Source of the DNA: UBA4732 sp963823075
Lineage (GTDB): Bacteria > Planctomycetota > Planctomycetia > Gemmatales > Gemmataceae
Length of the DNA stretch: 64,000 nt
Assembly (NCBI GenBank): GCA_963823075.1
Contig: CAWGKE010000002.1
Location: 372,001-436,000, forward strand
Direction: 5' to 3'
Made by a program: the position numbers and the translations under genes. How positions within the stretch are numbered: position 1 is the stretch's first letter; the number at the start of each line of letters is the position of its first letter. Under the pieces are notes generated by a model. The model ran no database searches, was not told the DNA's origin, and worked only from the letters and a program-made list of their open reading frames with translations. Below, piece after piece: positions 32,659 through 41,332 of the stretch.

Positions 32659-34706
32659 ATGCCTTCCTTGTTCGCTCCCCCCGCGACGCCGGCCCCTGGA
32701 ACGTCCACCGCCGTAGTACGCCCGGCGCCGCCGCCCGCCGAACCGTCCCGGGCCTCAGCCCTGCTCGGCTGGGCGGCCCTGAGCCTGACCCTCGTGGTCG
32801 GCGTACCGCTCTTCCTCTGCCTGCCGTTCTGGTTCGACGTCTACCACTACGACATCTGCGCCGTACGATGATGCGCGGCGGCGTCCTCTACCGCGACGTG
32901 TTCGACAACAACCTCCCTGGCATCGTCTGGTTTCAGGCGGGCCTGCGCGCGCTCGTCGGCTGGCGGCCCGAGGCGCTGCACCTGGCCGACCTCGTTTTGT
33001 TCTCCGTCAGCGTGGGCGTCTTGCTGACGTGGATCCGTCCCGCGCGCGGGTGTGGACGGCGACGGCGATGTATGCCTTCTACCTGTTCGTGCCCGAGAGC
33101 TGCCCCTGCCAGCGCGACATCTGGATGCTCTGCCCCGCCCTTGTCTGTTTGGTGCTGCGGCGCCGGCAGATGCGGCGGCTGTCCGGTTCGCCGGAGACGT
33201 TTTTCTCCGCGCTGCGGCGAGCGGGTCTGGAAGGCCTGTGCTGGGGGGCGGTCGTCTGGATCAAGCCGTTCATCGTGGTCCCGGCGTTCGCCGTCTGGCT
33301 GCTGAGCGTCTTCCAGGTCCGCCGGGCGCGGGCCGGCGGCGCGGGCCGCCTGCTCGCCGGCGATTTCCTGGGACTGCTGGCCGGCGGCGCGTTGGCCGGC
33401 GCCCTCGGCCTGGTCTGGCTGCGGCAGTCGGGGAGCTGGCCGTACTTCTGGGACATCTTCCTCAGCTGGAACAAGGACTACGCCGCCTACGCCAATAAGC
33501 CAGAGATCCGCTACATCTCTTTTATCGCCTTCCTGGTCCTGTACCTGCCCTGGAGCATCGTGCCGTTCGTCGCCGTGGCCCTGTCGCTGGGCGCCCTCAA
33601 GCGCGCGTTCGCGGGGGACGGCGCGGCCCCGACTCCCGCGCCGCCGGACGACGCCCGACCCAGTCTGGCGCTCCTCGCCGCGTTCTTCCTGGGATGGCTC
33701 ATCCAGTCCTTGATCCTGCAACTGCCCCACGATTACGCGATCGTGCCGGTGATGCCCCCCGCCATCGCTCTCATCGCCGCCCTGTACCGACCGGCGAAAC
33801 CGTCGCCGGGGGGGGCCGCCGATGCGGATGGTCCTCATCGCGGTGCTTGCCTTCGTCTGGTGCATCGCCTTCCGCCTCGACCGCATCCAGCTGTGGGCGC
33901 GGTGCTGCCGCGAGGGGGCCACGCCGCAAGTGCAGAGCCTCCTGGCGACGCGCAAAATGAATCCGTATTGTCCCGATCCGGCGCCGCTGGCGGACGTGGC
34001 CGCCTACCTGCGCTCCCAGGGGTTGCACGACGGCGACCTCACCTGCATGAGCGGCTGCACGCACGGGCTGTACCTGGACCTCGACCTGCGGCCCTCCACG
34101 CGCTTCCCCCAGGTGGAGATGACGACCCTCTTCTTCACGAAGCACCGCGATGAGGTGCTGGCGGAGGTGAACGCGAGCCATCAGCGGTTCGTCGTGAGCG
34201 ATCTCGTCTGGACGGGGATGACGCCCGAGGCGGCGGAGGAAGCCGATCCCAACGACCCCCTCGCGCTGCCGCCGGCGTTCCCGGAGGAATTCGTCTTCAC
34301 CTATCCGTGGACCGAGCCGGTCGTGTTCCGCTCTGGCCGCTACCTCGTCCACCGCGTGACCGGCCCGGCGACGCACTTTTGGAGAGACGACACGGAGGAG
34401 GAGACCAACGAGAAGTTCAAGACGAAGTACGCCCAGTTCTTCGCGGGCAAGCTGAGCTACCGCGACGAGGCGGCGGCGCGGGAGAGCGTGGCGGTGATCG
34501 ACGACTTCTACCGCCGCTCGGACGCGGCGGGCGACGAGGACGGGCGGCACGCGGCGCGAAGCGCGGCGCTGACGATGTTCGACCGGGCGCGCGTGGCGGA
34601 CAAGGGGTGCGAAGCCGAGGTGTTTCGCCGCTGGCTGGAAGACGCGGCTGGACGACGGAACTCAAGCGCACCGCTTGCCGAAGTAGGGGGTGCGCCTTTA
34701 GGATAA
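32659..34706 (+). CDS. Polytopic membrane protein, probable GT-C type glycosyltransferase, broken by three frameshifts
   Basis: Four overlapping frames read as one protein of about 680 residues. The N-terminus has a membrane helix and FDVYHYDICA, then MRGGVLYRDVFDNNLPG, a first-loop motif typical of ArnT/PMT-like GT-C enzymes with an acidic residue (YRDVFD). More hydrophobic helices follow, then a soluble C-terminal part (MNPYCPDPAPLADVAAYLRS...). Frames change near 32868, near 33040 and at a run of eight G residues (33808-33815). It probably moves a sugar from a polyprenyl-phosphate donor at the outer face of the membrane. The last 10-15 residues are uncertain because another frame ends slightly earlier. 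Confidence 0.7.
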
Positions 34707-34745
34707 CCCACGGTTCGCCAGGCGCAACGGCCGGAGGGGACCGTT

Positions 34746-35318
34746 ATGGGCAGTGCAGACAAGAAGACCGCTTCGACGCTGGCACGGCGCACGGCGCTCG
34801 GCGTCACCGGGCTGGGCGCGGTGTGGGCGGGTTTGTTCCGCCTGGTCCCGCACTGGCCGAACTTCACGCCGGTCGGCGGGCTGGGCCTCTTCGCCGGCGC
34901 CCGACTGCGTCTCTGGCAGGCGTTCGCCGTGCCCCTGGTGGTGATGGCGCTGTCGGACCTGCTCCTGTGGGGAGTCTTCGACAAGAAGCCGTTCAACCCG
35001 TGGGTTTACGCCTGCGTCGCCGTCAACGTGCTGCTCGGACGCTGGTTGCTGAAAAAGGGGCGGCTTTGGCGCGTCCCCGTCGTCAGCCTGATCGCCAGCC
35101 TCCTGTTCTTCGTCGTCACGAACTTCGGCGTATGGGTCGGGGCCGACGGCCTCCTCTATCAACGGACGCTGGCCGGTCTGGGCGTTTGCTACGCCGACGC
35201 TCTACCGTTCGCCATCGGCACCGTGGCGGGCGACCTCGCCTATTCGGCCCTCTTCTTCGGCCTGTATGTGGTGATCGTCGCTGCCATCGAACGCCGGAAA
35301 GCAAGCCAGCCCGTATGA
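34746..35318 (+). CDS. DUF6580-like integral membrane protein
   Basis: The 190-residue product has about five hydrophobic segments and motifs NFTPVGGLGLFAGARL, SDLLLWG, FFVVTNFGVWVG and GVCYADALPFAIGTVAGDL. These match a family of unknown function (DUF6580) that looks like a small transporter or substrate-binding membrane component. It has no Walker motifs of its own. Its stop overlaps the next start (ATGA at 35315-35318), so it is coupled to the YciI-like gene. Confidence 0.75.
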   Translation: MGSADKKTASTLARRTALGVTGLGAVWAGLFRLVPHWPNFTPVGGLGLFAGARLRLWQAFAVPLVVMALSDLLLWGVFDKKPFNPWVYACVAVNVLLGRWLLKKGRLWRVPVVSLIASLLFFVVTNFGVWVGADGLLYQRTLAGLGVCYADALPFAIGTVAGDLAYSALFFGLYVVIVAAIERRKASQPV

Positions 35319-35605
35319 AATACGCCGCCGTCATCGAGTACCTTCAGGAGCCGGAAAAGGTCAATTCCATCCGGCCGGCGCATCGGCAGTACCTGCTGGA
35401 CCTGAAGGCGCGCGGCCAGCTGGCGGCGACGGGGCCGTTCACCGACGGCAGCGGGGCGCTCATCATCTACGAGACCGCGGACGCCCGGGAAGCCGAACAG
35501 CTGCTCCAGGGCGATCCGTTCAGCAAGAACGGGATCTTCCTCAAGTACGTCCTGCGGCCGTGGAACCCGGTGTTCGCCAATCGGGAGCTGTTTCCGGCGA
35601 CGTGA
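35315..35605 (+). CDS. YciI family protein
   Basis: A complete 96-residue YciI-like protein with the alpha-beta ferredoxin-like fold signature: MKYAAVIEYLQ, HRQYLLDLKARGQLAATGPF, GALIIYETADAREAEQLLQG and DPFSKNGIF. The conserved His (RPAHRQY) and Asp (GDPF) of the family are present. Function is not known for most members. It overlaps the preceding DUF6580-like gene by four bases. Confidence 0.85.
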   Translation: MKYAAVIEYLQEPEKVNSIRPAHRQYLLDLKARGQLAATGPFTDGSGALIIYETADAREAEQLLQGDPFSKNGIFLKYVLRPWNPVFANRELFPAT

Positions 35606-35616
35606 GGGTCGCCGAA

Positions 35617-35644
35617 GCGCTCCCCTGTCGGGTCGCGGCTAAAC
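35617..35644. repeat. Solo half of a dispersed palindrome, second copy
   Basis: Nearly identical to 8889-8915 (GCGCTCCCCTG..GGGTCGCGGCTAAAC). It lies between convergent genes. Confidence 0.5.
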
Positions 35645-35653
35645 GAGGTGCGA

Positions 35654-36292
35654 TTACTCCTCTTCGTCCCGCACCGTCTTGCCGCGCCGCATCGACGGCT
35701 TCCGCAGCTTGCCGCGGCTCAGTATCGTGTATTCCGGCCCCTGCTTCGTCAGCTGGCTGCTCATCACCAGCAATTCCTGCACCTCGATTTCGCAGCCGGC
35801 GTTCCACGTCGCCTTCTTCGCCAGCACCGCGGCCAGCTCGTCGGCGGATGCGTCGCTCTTGACCCGGCCCAGCGTGACGTGCGGCGTGAACTGTCGTTCC
35901 TCGCGGCGGTAGCAGCCCAGCTCCTGCAGCGGCGGCTCCAGGGAATCGTGCAGCGCGATCAACTCCGGCCCCCCGGCGCCGACGCCGGCCCACACCACGC
36001 GCGGCCGACGCGGGTTCGGAAAGCAGCCGACCGTCTGGATGTTGAGGTCGAAACGGTCGTGCCGGCCGCACACCACGCTCACGGCCCGGCACAGCGGCGG
36101 CAGCTCGCGCTCGTCCACCTCGCCGAGGAACAGCAGCGTGACGTGCAAGTTCTCGACCTCGACCCATTTCACCGCGGCGCCGCTCTGGGCCAGCTTCTCC
36201 TGGAGCGTGACCAGACGGTCGCGCAGCACCTTACCCAGATCGACGGCGATGAACGTGCGCAGGCGGCGGGCCATGATGCAGGCCTCTTTCAA
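35654..36292 (-). CDS. thpR: RNA 2',3'-cyclic phosphodiesterase (LigT/ThpR family)
   Basis: The 212-residue product has the two H-x-T-x motifs of the 2H phosphoesterase superfamily, in LHVTLLFLGE and in FTPHVTLGRVK. These open 2',3'-cyclic phosphates on RNA ends. N-terminal RTFIAVDLGK is the usual family start, so the ATG at 36274 (MARRLRTF) is an equally good start. A Lys/Arg-rich tail extends past the domain. It is cytosolic. Confidence 0.88.
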   Translation of the reverse strand: MKEACIMARRLRTFIAVDLGKVLRDRLVTLQEKLAQSGAAVKWVEVENLHVTLLFLGEVDERELPPLCRAVSVVCGRHDRFDLNIQTVGCFPNPRRPRVVWAGVGAGGPELIALHDSLEPPLQELGCYRREERQFTPHVTLGRVKSDASADELAAVLAKKATWNAGCEIEVQELLVMSSQLTKQGPEYTILSRGKLRKPSMRRGKTVRDEEE

Positions 36293-36300
36293 CGTTCTTG

Positions 36301-36367
36301 GGCGAGCGGCGCGGCGTCAGCCCGCCGGTGAAGCTCAGACCGGCGGGCTGACGCCGCGCCGCTCGCC
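36301..36367. repeat. GGCGAGCGG-family inverted repeat
   Basis: Perfect 29-bp arms (36301-36329 and 36339-36367; GGCGAGCGGCGCGGCGTCAG...). It fills the gap between two minus-strand genes and reaches the stop of the PfkB gene. Confidence 0.85.
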
Positions 36368-36368
36368 G

Positions 36369-37355
36369 TCATGCCAAACACCCGTCCCAGAATTGCCGCG
36401 TCCCGTGATGCAGCCGGGCGCCGACCTGGGTGATGACCTTCATGGCCAGGTAGCAAGCGGCGCGCCCGGCCTTATCCGCGGCGACGCCGTGCGTGATCCC
36501 GTACAGGAAGGCGCCGGCCAGCATATCGCCGGCCCCGGTCAGGTCCACCGGCCGGCACGGGAACGCCGGGACGTGAGCCTCGACGCCGGCGTGTCGCAGG
36601 AAGGCCCCGTTGGGGCCGTCGGTGACGACCGCCGACGGGACCATGCCCTTGAGCCGGGCGAACGCCGCCTCGGCCCCCGCCGCGCCGGTGACGGCCGCGG
36701 CCTCTTCCCGGTTGCAGAACAGCAAATCGGTTTGCTTCAGCACGTCCATGAAGGCGTCGCGGTGGGCGTGGACGATGAACGCCTCGGAGCAGGTGACGGC
36801 CACTTTGACCCCGTTGGCGCGGGCGACGCGCAGGGCGGTGCGGATCGCTTCCTGCATCGTCGCGGGGTTGGTGAAGCCGTAGCCCTCGATGAACAGCCAT
36901 TCCGCCTTCTTGAGCCGCTCCTCGTCCACGTGCCGCGGCGCCAGGCGGCCGGCGCAGGCCAGCGAGACTCGCATGGTGCGCTCGGCGTCCGGCGTGATGA
37001 CGCAGACGCACGTCCCCGTCGTCTCACCGACGAGCACCAAGCTGCCGGTTTCGATGCCCAGCTCCGCAAACTCGGTCTCGTAGAACAGGCCGTAGCGGTC
37101 GTCGCCGACGCAGCCGAGGAAGGCGGCGTCGCCGCCCAGCTGCGAAAAAGCGATGACCGAGTTGGCGACTGATCCGCCGCTGACCATGCGAACGTCCCGG
37201 GTCTTGAACCGCTCCAGCAGGGCTTTCTGCTCTGCCGGTTCCACCAGGCGCGAGGAGCCGCGCTCGAAGCCGAGCGACGCGAACTCGGCGTCGGAAACCT
37301 CGATGAAAACGTCCACCAGGGCGTTGCCGAGGCCGAAGAGTTGGAACTCTTTCAT
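36369..37355 (-). CDS. PfkB family carbohydrate/adenosine kinase
   Basis: A 328-residue ribokinase-fold kinase. The PfkB N-terminal signature (GGSVANSVIAFSQLGG, with GCVGDDRYG) and the C-terminal anion-hole and catalytic base motif DLTGAGDMLAGAF are intact. The length and LVDVFIEV start fit the adenosine kinase-like branch, which phosphorylates nucleosides or sugars with ATP. Its start overlaps the stop of the MaoC-like gene by four bases, so the two are co-translated. Confidence 0.9.
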   Translation of the reverse strand: MKEFQLFGLGNALVDVFIEVSDAEFASLGFERGSSRLVEPAEQKALLERFKTRDVRMVSGGSVANSVIAFSQLGGDAAFLGCVGDDRYGLFYETEFAELGIETGSLVLVGETTGTCVCVITPDAERTMRVSLACAGRLAPRHVDEERLKKAEWLFIEGYGFTNPATMQEAIRTALRVARANGVKVAVTCSEAFIVHAHRDAFMDVLKQTDLLFCNREEAAAVTGAAGAEAAFARLKGMVPSAVVTDGPNGAFLRHAGVEAHVPAFPCRPVDLTGAGDMLAGAFLYGITHGVAADKAGRAACYLAMKVITQVGARLHHGTRQFWDGCLA

Positions 37356-37855
37356 GCCGATCCTTCCTCATCTTCCTTGTCCGCCTCGGCCGGGCCGGCG
37401 CGGCCGCCGCGCCCCTCGACGAGCGTGACGACGACGCCTTCCTGAACGAGCTTGTTTTCCTGGTTGAGGATGCGCCTCCGCCAGGCGATCTCGCCGCGTC
37501 GGCCGTGCGCCCGCGGCTGCTTCTGCACCACCTCGCCATGCACGCGGATCGTGTCGCCGAAGAAAACCGGATCGCGGAAGTGCCATTCCCGGATCTGCAA
37601 AAACGCAAACGTCCGCATCGGCGGGCAGGCCACGGCCAGGCCGCTGCCGACCGAGAAGACGAGCAGGCCGTGCGCGATCGGCCGGCGGAACAGCGTCGAG
37701 CGGGCGAACTCGTGATCGACGTGGATCGGGTTGAAGTCGCCGCTCAGCCCGGCGAACTGGACCACGTCGGTTTCGGTGATCGTCCGTCCGAGCGACTCCC
37801 AGTGCTGGCCGACCGCCACGTCGTCGAAGTACAAGTGCTGCGCGGTGAACGACAT
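37352..37855 (-). CDS. MaoC-like acyl dehydratase (hot-dog fold)
   Basis: The 167-residue protein has the MaoC hydratase motif DFNPIHVDHEFARST (catalytic Asp and His) and RPIAHGLLVFSVGSGL. Such enzymes hydrate enoyl-CoA or related thioesters. GGAGG lies ten bases before the ATG at 37855; an upstream ATG at 37882 would add nine residues. The acidic C-terminal tail is unusual. It overlaps the PfkB gene (ATGA) and is divergent from an SDR gene across a heptamer repeat. Confidence 0.88.
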   Translation of the reverse strand: MSFTAQHLYFDDVAVGQHWESLGRTITETDVVQFAGLSGDFNPIHVDHEFARSTLFRRPIAHGLLVFSVGSGLAVACPPMRTFAFLQIREWHFRDPVFFGDTIRVHGEVVQKQPRAHGRRGEIAWRRRILNQENKLVQEGVVVTLVEGRGGRAGPAEADKEDEEGSA

Positions 37856-37901
37856 GGTCGTTGTGCCTCCGGCTTCGTTCATCCAAGCAAGTGTAACAAC
37901 A

Positions 37902-38024
37902 GGAGTGGCGAGTGGCGAGTGGCGAGTGGCGAGCGAACTCCGATCGCATTTTGGTTCGAGAGACAGGTGCGGTCGTGTGAATTTTGTCTTCGCTCGCCAC
38001 TCGCCACTCGCCACTCGCCACTCC
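37902..38024. repeat. Heptamer tandem repeats in inverted arrangement (GTGGCGA)
   Basis: A 36-bp array with heptamer units (GGAGTGGCGAGTGGCGAGTG..., 37902-37937) is repeated as a perfect reverse complement at 37989-38024. The 51-base spacer shows no gene. It fills the divergent promoter region between the MaoC and SDR genes. Confidence 0.88.
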
Positions 38025-38036
38025 TATAACATCGCC

Positions 38037-38771
38037 ATGAGCAACCTCACCGGCAAATGCGTCCTCATCACCGGCGGCGGCAGCGGCATCGGCCTGGCGG
38101 CGGCGCGCGGCTTTCTGGCCGGCGGCGCCCGTGTGGCGATCGCCGGCCGCAACGCGGACAAGCTCCGGCGCGCCGCGGACGGCCTCGGCGGCGGCGACCG
38201 CCTGATTCATCACGCCGCCGACGTCACCGACCCCGAACAGGTCCGCCGCTTGGTGGACGATGTCACAAAACGGCTGGGACGGATCGACGTTCTCGTCAAT
38301 AACGCCGGGTTGAACATCAAGGAACGCACCTTCCGCGAACTGACGCCGGAGCGCTGGCGGCGGCTGCTGGCCGGCAACCTGGATGGGGCGTTTCACTGCA
38401 TGGCGGCGGTGCTGCCGCAGATGCGCGAGCGGCAGGACGGGCTGATTATCAACGTCAACTCGATCGCCGGCAAGCGCGCCAACCCGCTCGGCGGCGTCGG
38501 CTACGTCGCGGCCAAGTTCGGCCTGCGCGGCCTGGCGATGGGCGTGGCGGCCGAGGAAAAGCCGAACGGCGTCCGCATCAGCAGCATCTATCCGGGCGAA
38601 GTGGACACGCCCATTCTGGAGCAGCGGCCCAGCCCCCTCAGCGAAGAGCATCGCCGCACCATCCTGCAGCCGGAGGACGTGGCCGCTGCCGTCCTGTTCC
38701 TCGCCGCCCTGCCGCCGCATGTCACGGTGCCCGAGCTGGTCATCACGCCGACGCGGGCGCAGTACATCTGA
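38037..38771 (+). CDS. SDR family oxidoreductase
   Basis: A classical 244-residue short-chain dehydrogenase: TGGGSGIG cofactor motif at residues 12-19, NNAG, catalytic Ser in NVNSIAG, and YVAAK for Tyr and Lys. SIYPGEVDTPI follows. It uses NAD(P)H for a carbonyl or alcohol substrate that cannot be named. The ATG at 38037 is only 13 bases after the heptamer array, so any promoter must lie in or before the repeat. Confidence 0.9.
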   Translation: MSNLTGKCVLITGGGSGIGLAAARGFLAGGARVAIAGRNADKLRRAADGLGGGDRLIHHAADVTDPEQVRRLVDDVTKRLGRIDVLVNNAGLNIKERTFRELTPERWRRLLAGNLDGAFHCMAAVLPQMRERQDGLIINVNSIAGKRANPLGGVGYVAAKFGLRGLAMGVAAEEKPNGVRISSIYPGEVDTPILEQRPSPLSEEHRRTILQPEDVAAAVLFLAALPPHVTVPELVITPTRAQYI

Positions 38772-38878
38772 ACGGGCAAGGGGCTGCACCGCCGGCGGAT
38801 TTTCCTACCCCGGCGGCCCGCCGTCGGGTATCTTCCATGCACACGCCCGTCATCCCACCCCTGAAAGGAGGCCGTCGC

Positions 38879-39634
38879 ATGGCCCTGGAAACCCGCCGTT
38901 CGTTCAACCGCAAGCTGCTTGGCTCGCTGATGACGTACGGGCTGATCGAAACGGCGTTCGGCCGCAACCTGTTCGCGGAAGCCGTCAAGCCGGTGGTGCA
39001 GAAGTGGCTCGTCGAGCTGCACGAGCTGAGCCAGGACGTCAAGGGCCAGAAGATCAAGGACCTCGATTTCCAGGCGAAGCTGGAAGACCTCTACAAGCGC
39101 GTGGACCTGGCGGAGCTGGTCGCCTTCCTGGACCTGGACAAGATCGCGGCGGGCGTGAAGTACCCCGACCTGGGCGCGGCCAGTCTCGGCGTCGATCTGA
39201 CGAAGGTGGAGGGGCTGCCGGAGCGTCTGGTGTTCGGCAAGCAGATTTTCGCGTGCCGGAAGGGCCGATCCGTCGTGCCGCACGGCCACGACAACATGTG
39301 CACCGGCTTCATCATCCTGCGCGGCGACTTCAACGGCAAGCACTACGAGCGCGTGGCCGACGAGAAGGACCACTACCTCATCAAGCCGACGATCGACCGG
39401 CCGTTCAAGCCGGGCGAGTTCTCGACCATCTCCGACCACAAGGACAACGTCCACTGGTTCAAGGCGGAGTCGGACACGGCGTTCATCTTCAACGTCCACG
39501 TGGACGGCTACAACCCGGACAACAACAACGCCCCCGCCCGCGTGTACGTCGATCCGATGGGCGAGAAAACGGCGGACGGCCTGATCGTGGCGAAGAAAAT
39601 CTCCAGCGAGAAATGCCACAAGATGTATGGGTGA
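38879..39634 (+). CDS. Cupin-like protein of unknown function
   Basis: The start at 38879 has a full AAAGGAGG eight bases upstream. The 251-residue product has an N-terminal RRSFNRKLLGS segment that may be a weak twin-arginine or amphipathic signal, a helical part with LDLDKIAAGVKYPDLG, and a cupin-like beta core: VVPHGHDNMCTGFIILRGDF and DNVHWFKAESDTAFIFNVHV, with several His residues that could hold a metal. I do not know its reaction. Confidence 0.7.
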   Translation: MALETRRSFNRKLLGSLMTYGLIETAFGRNLFAEAVKPVVQKWLVELHELSQDVKGQKIKDLDFQAKLEDLYKRVDLAELVAFLDLDKIAAGVKYPDLGAASLGVDLTKVEGLPERLVFGKQIFACRKGRSVVPHGHDNMCTGFIILRGDFNGKHYERVADEKDHYLIKPTIDRPFKPGEFSTISDHKDNVHWFKAESDTAFIFNVHVDGYNPDNNNAPARVYVDPMGEKTADGLIVAKKISSEKCHKMYG

Positions 39635-39680
39635 AAGATGGTTAGCCGCGACGGCGGCGTTTCAGCCGCTGCTTCGCAGA

Positions 39681-39779
39681 AGAAGCCGTTTCAAAACCCG
39701 GTGGGACCGCGTCCCGCCGGTCCAAACCCCGACCGGCGAGACGCCGGTCCCACCGGCCAAAGGTTTTGAAACGGCTTCT
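39681..39779. repeat. Nested inverted repeat
   Basis: Outer arms 39681-39698 and 39762-39779 (AGAAGCCGTTTCAAAACC) are perfect over 18 bp, and an inner CGGTGGGACCG pairs with CGGTCCCACCG. The right arm overlaps the stop codon of the Gfo/Idh gene. It separates two convergent genes and may end both transcripts. Confidence 0.75.
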
Positions 39780-41049
39780 AAACGGTCTCCGGCACCACGA
39801 ACGGCTTGCGGTACACACGCCCCAGCAGCGCGTTGGCCTCGGCGTCGTCCGCGATCGTCTCCGTCGAGGCGTCGAATTTCAGCGCCCGGCCGACGCGCTG
39901 GGCGATGTTGCCGAGGTGGCACAGGCGTGTACTCTTGTGGCCCTCCTCAATGTCCGCGTTGGGCCGCTTCTTGTCCTTGATGCAGTCGAGGAAGTTGCGC
40001 TGTGCGCCGACTCGAATTCGGACGCCTTGTCCGACGCCGCCTCGCCGTCCTGCACGTGCCAGCCGTCCTTGTCGAAAACCAGCGTCCCCTTCTCGCCGTA
40101 GATCCGCATCCCGAACGCCTCGCCCTCCATGCCCGTTTTCGACCAGATGCGATGCTCCCACACCAGCGTCGTGCCGGGGAAGTCGAATGCCACGACCTGC
40201 GTGTCCGGCGTCTGCTGGTCGTCGTCGTAGAAGAGTTTGCCGCCGCCGGACGTGACGCGCAGCGGGGCGTCGAGGCCGATCGCCCAGCGCAAAATGTCGA
40301 GGCCGTGGACGCCGTTATTGCCGATTTCTCCCGTCCCGTAATCCCAGTTCCAGCGCCATTTGTAGTGGAAGCGGTTGGGGTTGAACCGGCGTTCCGGGGC
40401 GGGGCCGAGCCACAGGTCGTAATCCACCCCGGCCGGCGGGTCGGCGTCGGGCGGGCGGCCGATGCTTTTGCGGTCGCCGGCGATCCAGGCCTGGGCGAAC
40501 GGGACCTTGCCGAGCTTGCCGGAACGAACGAACTCGGCGGCGCTCTGGAAGTGGGCGCCGCTGCGGCGCTGCGTGCCGACCTGCACGACGCGGTCGTGCT
40601 TGCGGGCCGCCTCGACCATGCGCCGGCCCTCGACGAGGTTGTGCGAAACCGGCTTCTCGACATAGACGTGCTTGCCGGCCTGGCAGGCCCAGACCGTGGC
40701 CAGGGCGTGCCAGTGGTCCGGCGTCGCCACGACGACGGCGTCCACGTCCTTGTTCTCGAAGACGCGGCGAAGGTCCTTCTCGATTTGCGGCTGTCGCTTC
40801 TGCGCCCTGGGTCACTTTCAGCGCATCCTCGGCGCTGGATGAATCGGGATCGCAAATGGTGGTCACTTCCACATCGTCCAGGGCGACGAAGCCGCGCAGT
40901 AAGTCGCGGCCGCGGCCGTGGACGCCGATGAAGGCGAGCTGGACCTTGTCGTTGGGTTGATCGGCGGCGCCGGCGGCGGTCAGCGCCGACAGGGAGGCGG
41001 CGGACGCGGCGGCGGTTCGCAGGAAGTCGCGGCGGTGGAGAGGTTGCAT
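39778..41049 (-). CDS. Tat-exported Gfo/Idh/MocA oxidoreductase, two compensating frameshifts (40803, 40010)
   Basis: A twin-arginine signal (HRRDFLRTAAASAASLSALT) begins the protein at 41049. The NAD(P)-binding fold has IGVHGRGRDLL, then, after a frameshift near 40803, VDAVVVATPDHWHA and the EKPVSHN motif with the catalytic Lys. A second shift near 40010 leads to QRNFLDCIKDKKRPN and the end at 39778. The joined span is exactly 424 codons. Such periplasmic or surface Gfo/Idh enzymes are abundant in planctomycetes and act on sugars or inositols. The cofactor would need to be exported with the folded protein. Confidence 0.82.
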
Positions 41050-41108
41050 GGCGGTGGGTCGCGTCGTGAGGGTAGTGGTCCGTCCAACGTCATTTGACGG
41101 GTGAGTTC

Positions 41109-41173
41109 GTAGCCGCATTCGCCAGAATGCGGGGATTTCACCGCCGCACCCGCATTCTGGCGAATGCGGCTAC
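41109..41173. repeat. TAGCCGC-family inverted repeat (ATTCGCCAGAATGCG subtype)
   Basis: Arms 41109-41132 and 41150-41173 (GTAGCCGCATTCGCCAGAAT...) match over 24 bp. With the next repeat it fills the 283-base gap 41050-41332, where no gene is seen. Confidence 0.8.
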
Positions 41174-41273
41174 CTGTCAAGTGAAGATTGCTTCGCCGTA
41201 GGATGTCCCCGCATGGTCGAGGATACCCGGCCGGCGGGGCGAGTCAAGGACCGACAATAAATGGACAAAACAG

Positions 41274-41327
41274 AGCCGCGACCGTGAGGGAGCGCTCTTC
41301 GCCCCGCTCCCTCACGGTCGCGGCTCC
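41274..41327. repeat. GAGCCGCGACC-type inverted repeat
   Basis: Arms 41274-41295 and 41306-41327 (GAGCCGCGACCGTGAGGGAG...) match over 22 bp. It lies just after the stop of the PQQ-type gene and may end its transcript. Confidence 0.8.
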
Positions 41328-41332
41328 GAAGA

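Noticed and set aside
32659..34706. Four separate small membrane proteins
   Set aside because: Adjacent frames continue one domain order and overlap at indels, so one broken gene explains them better.
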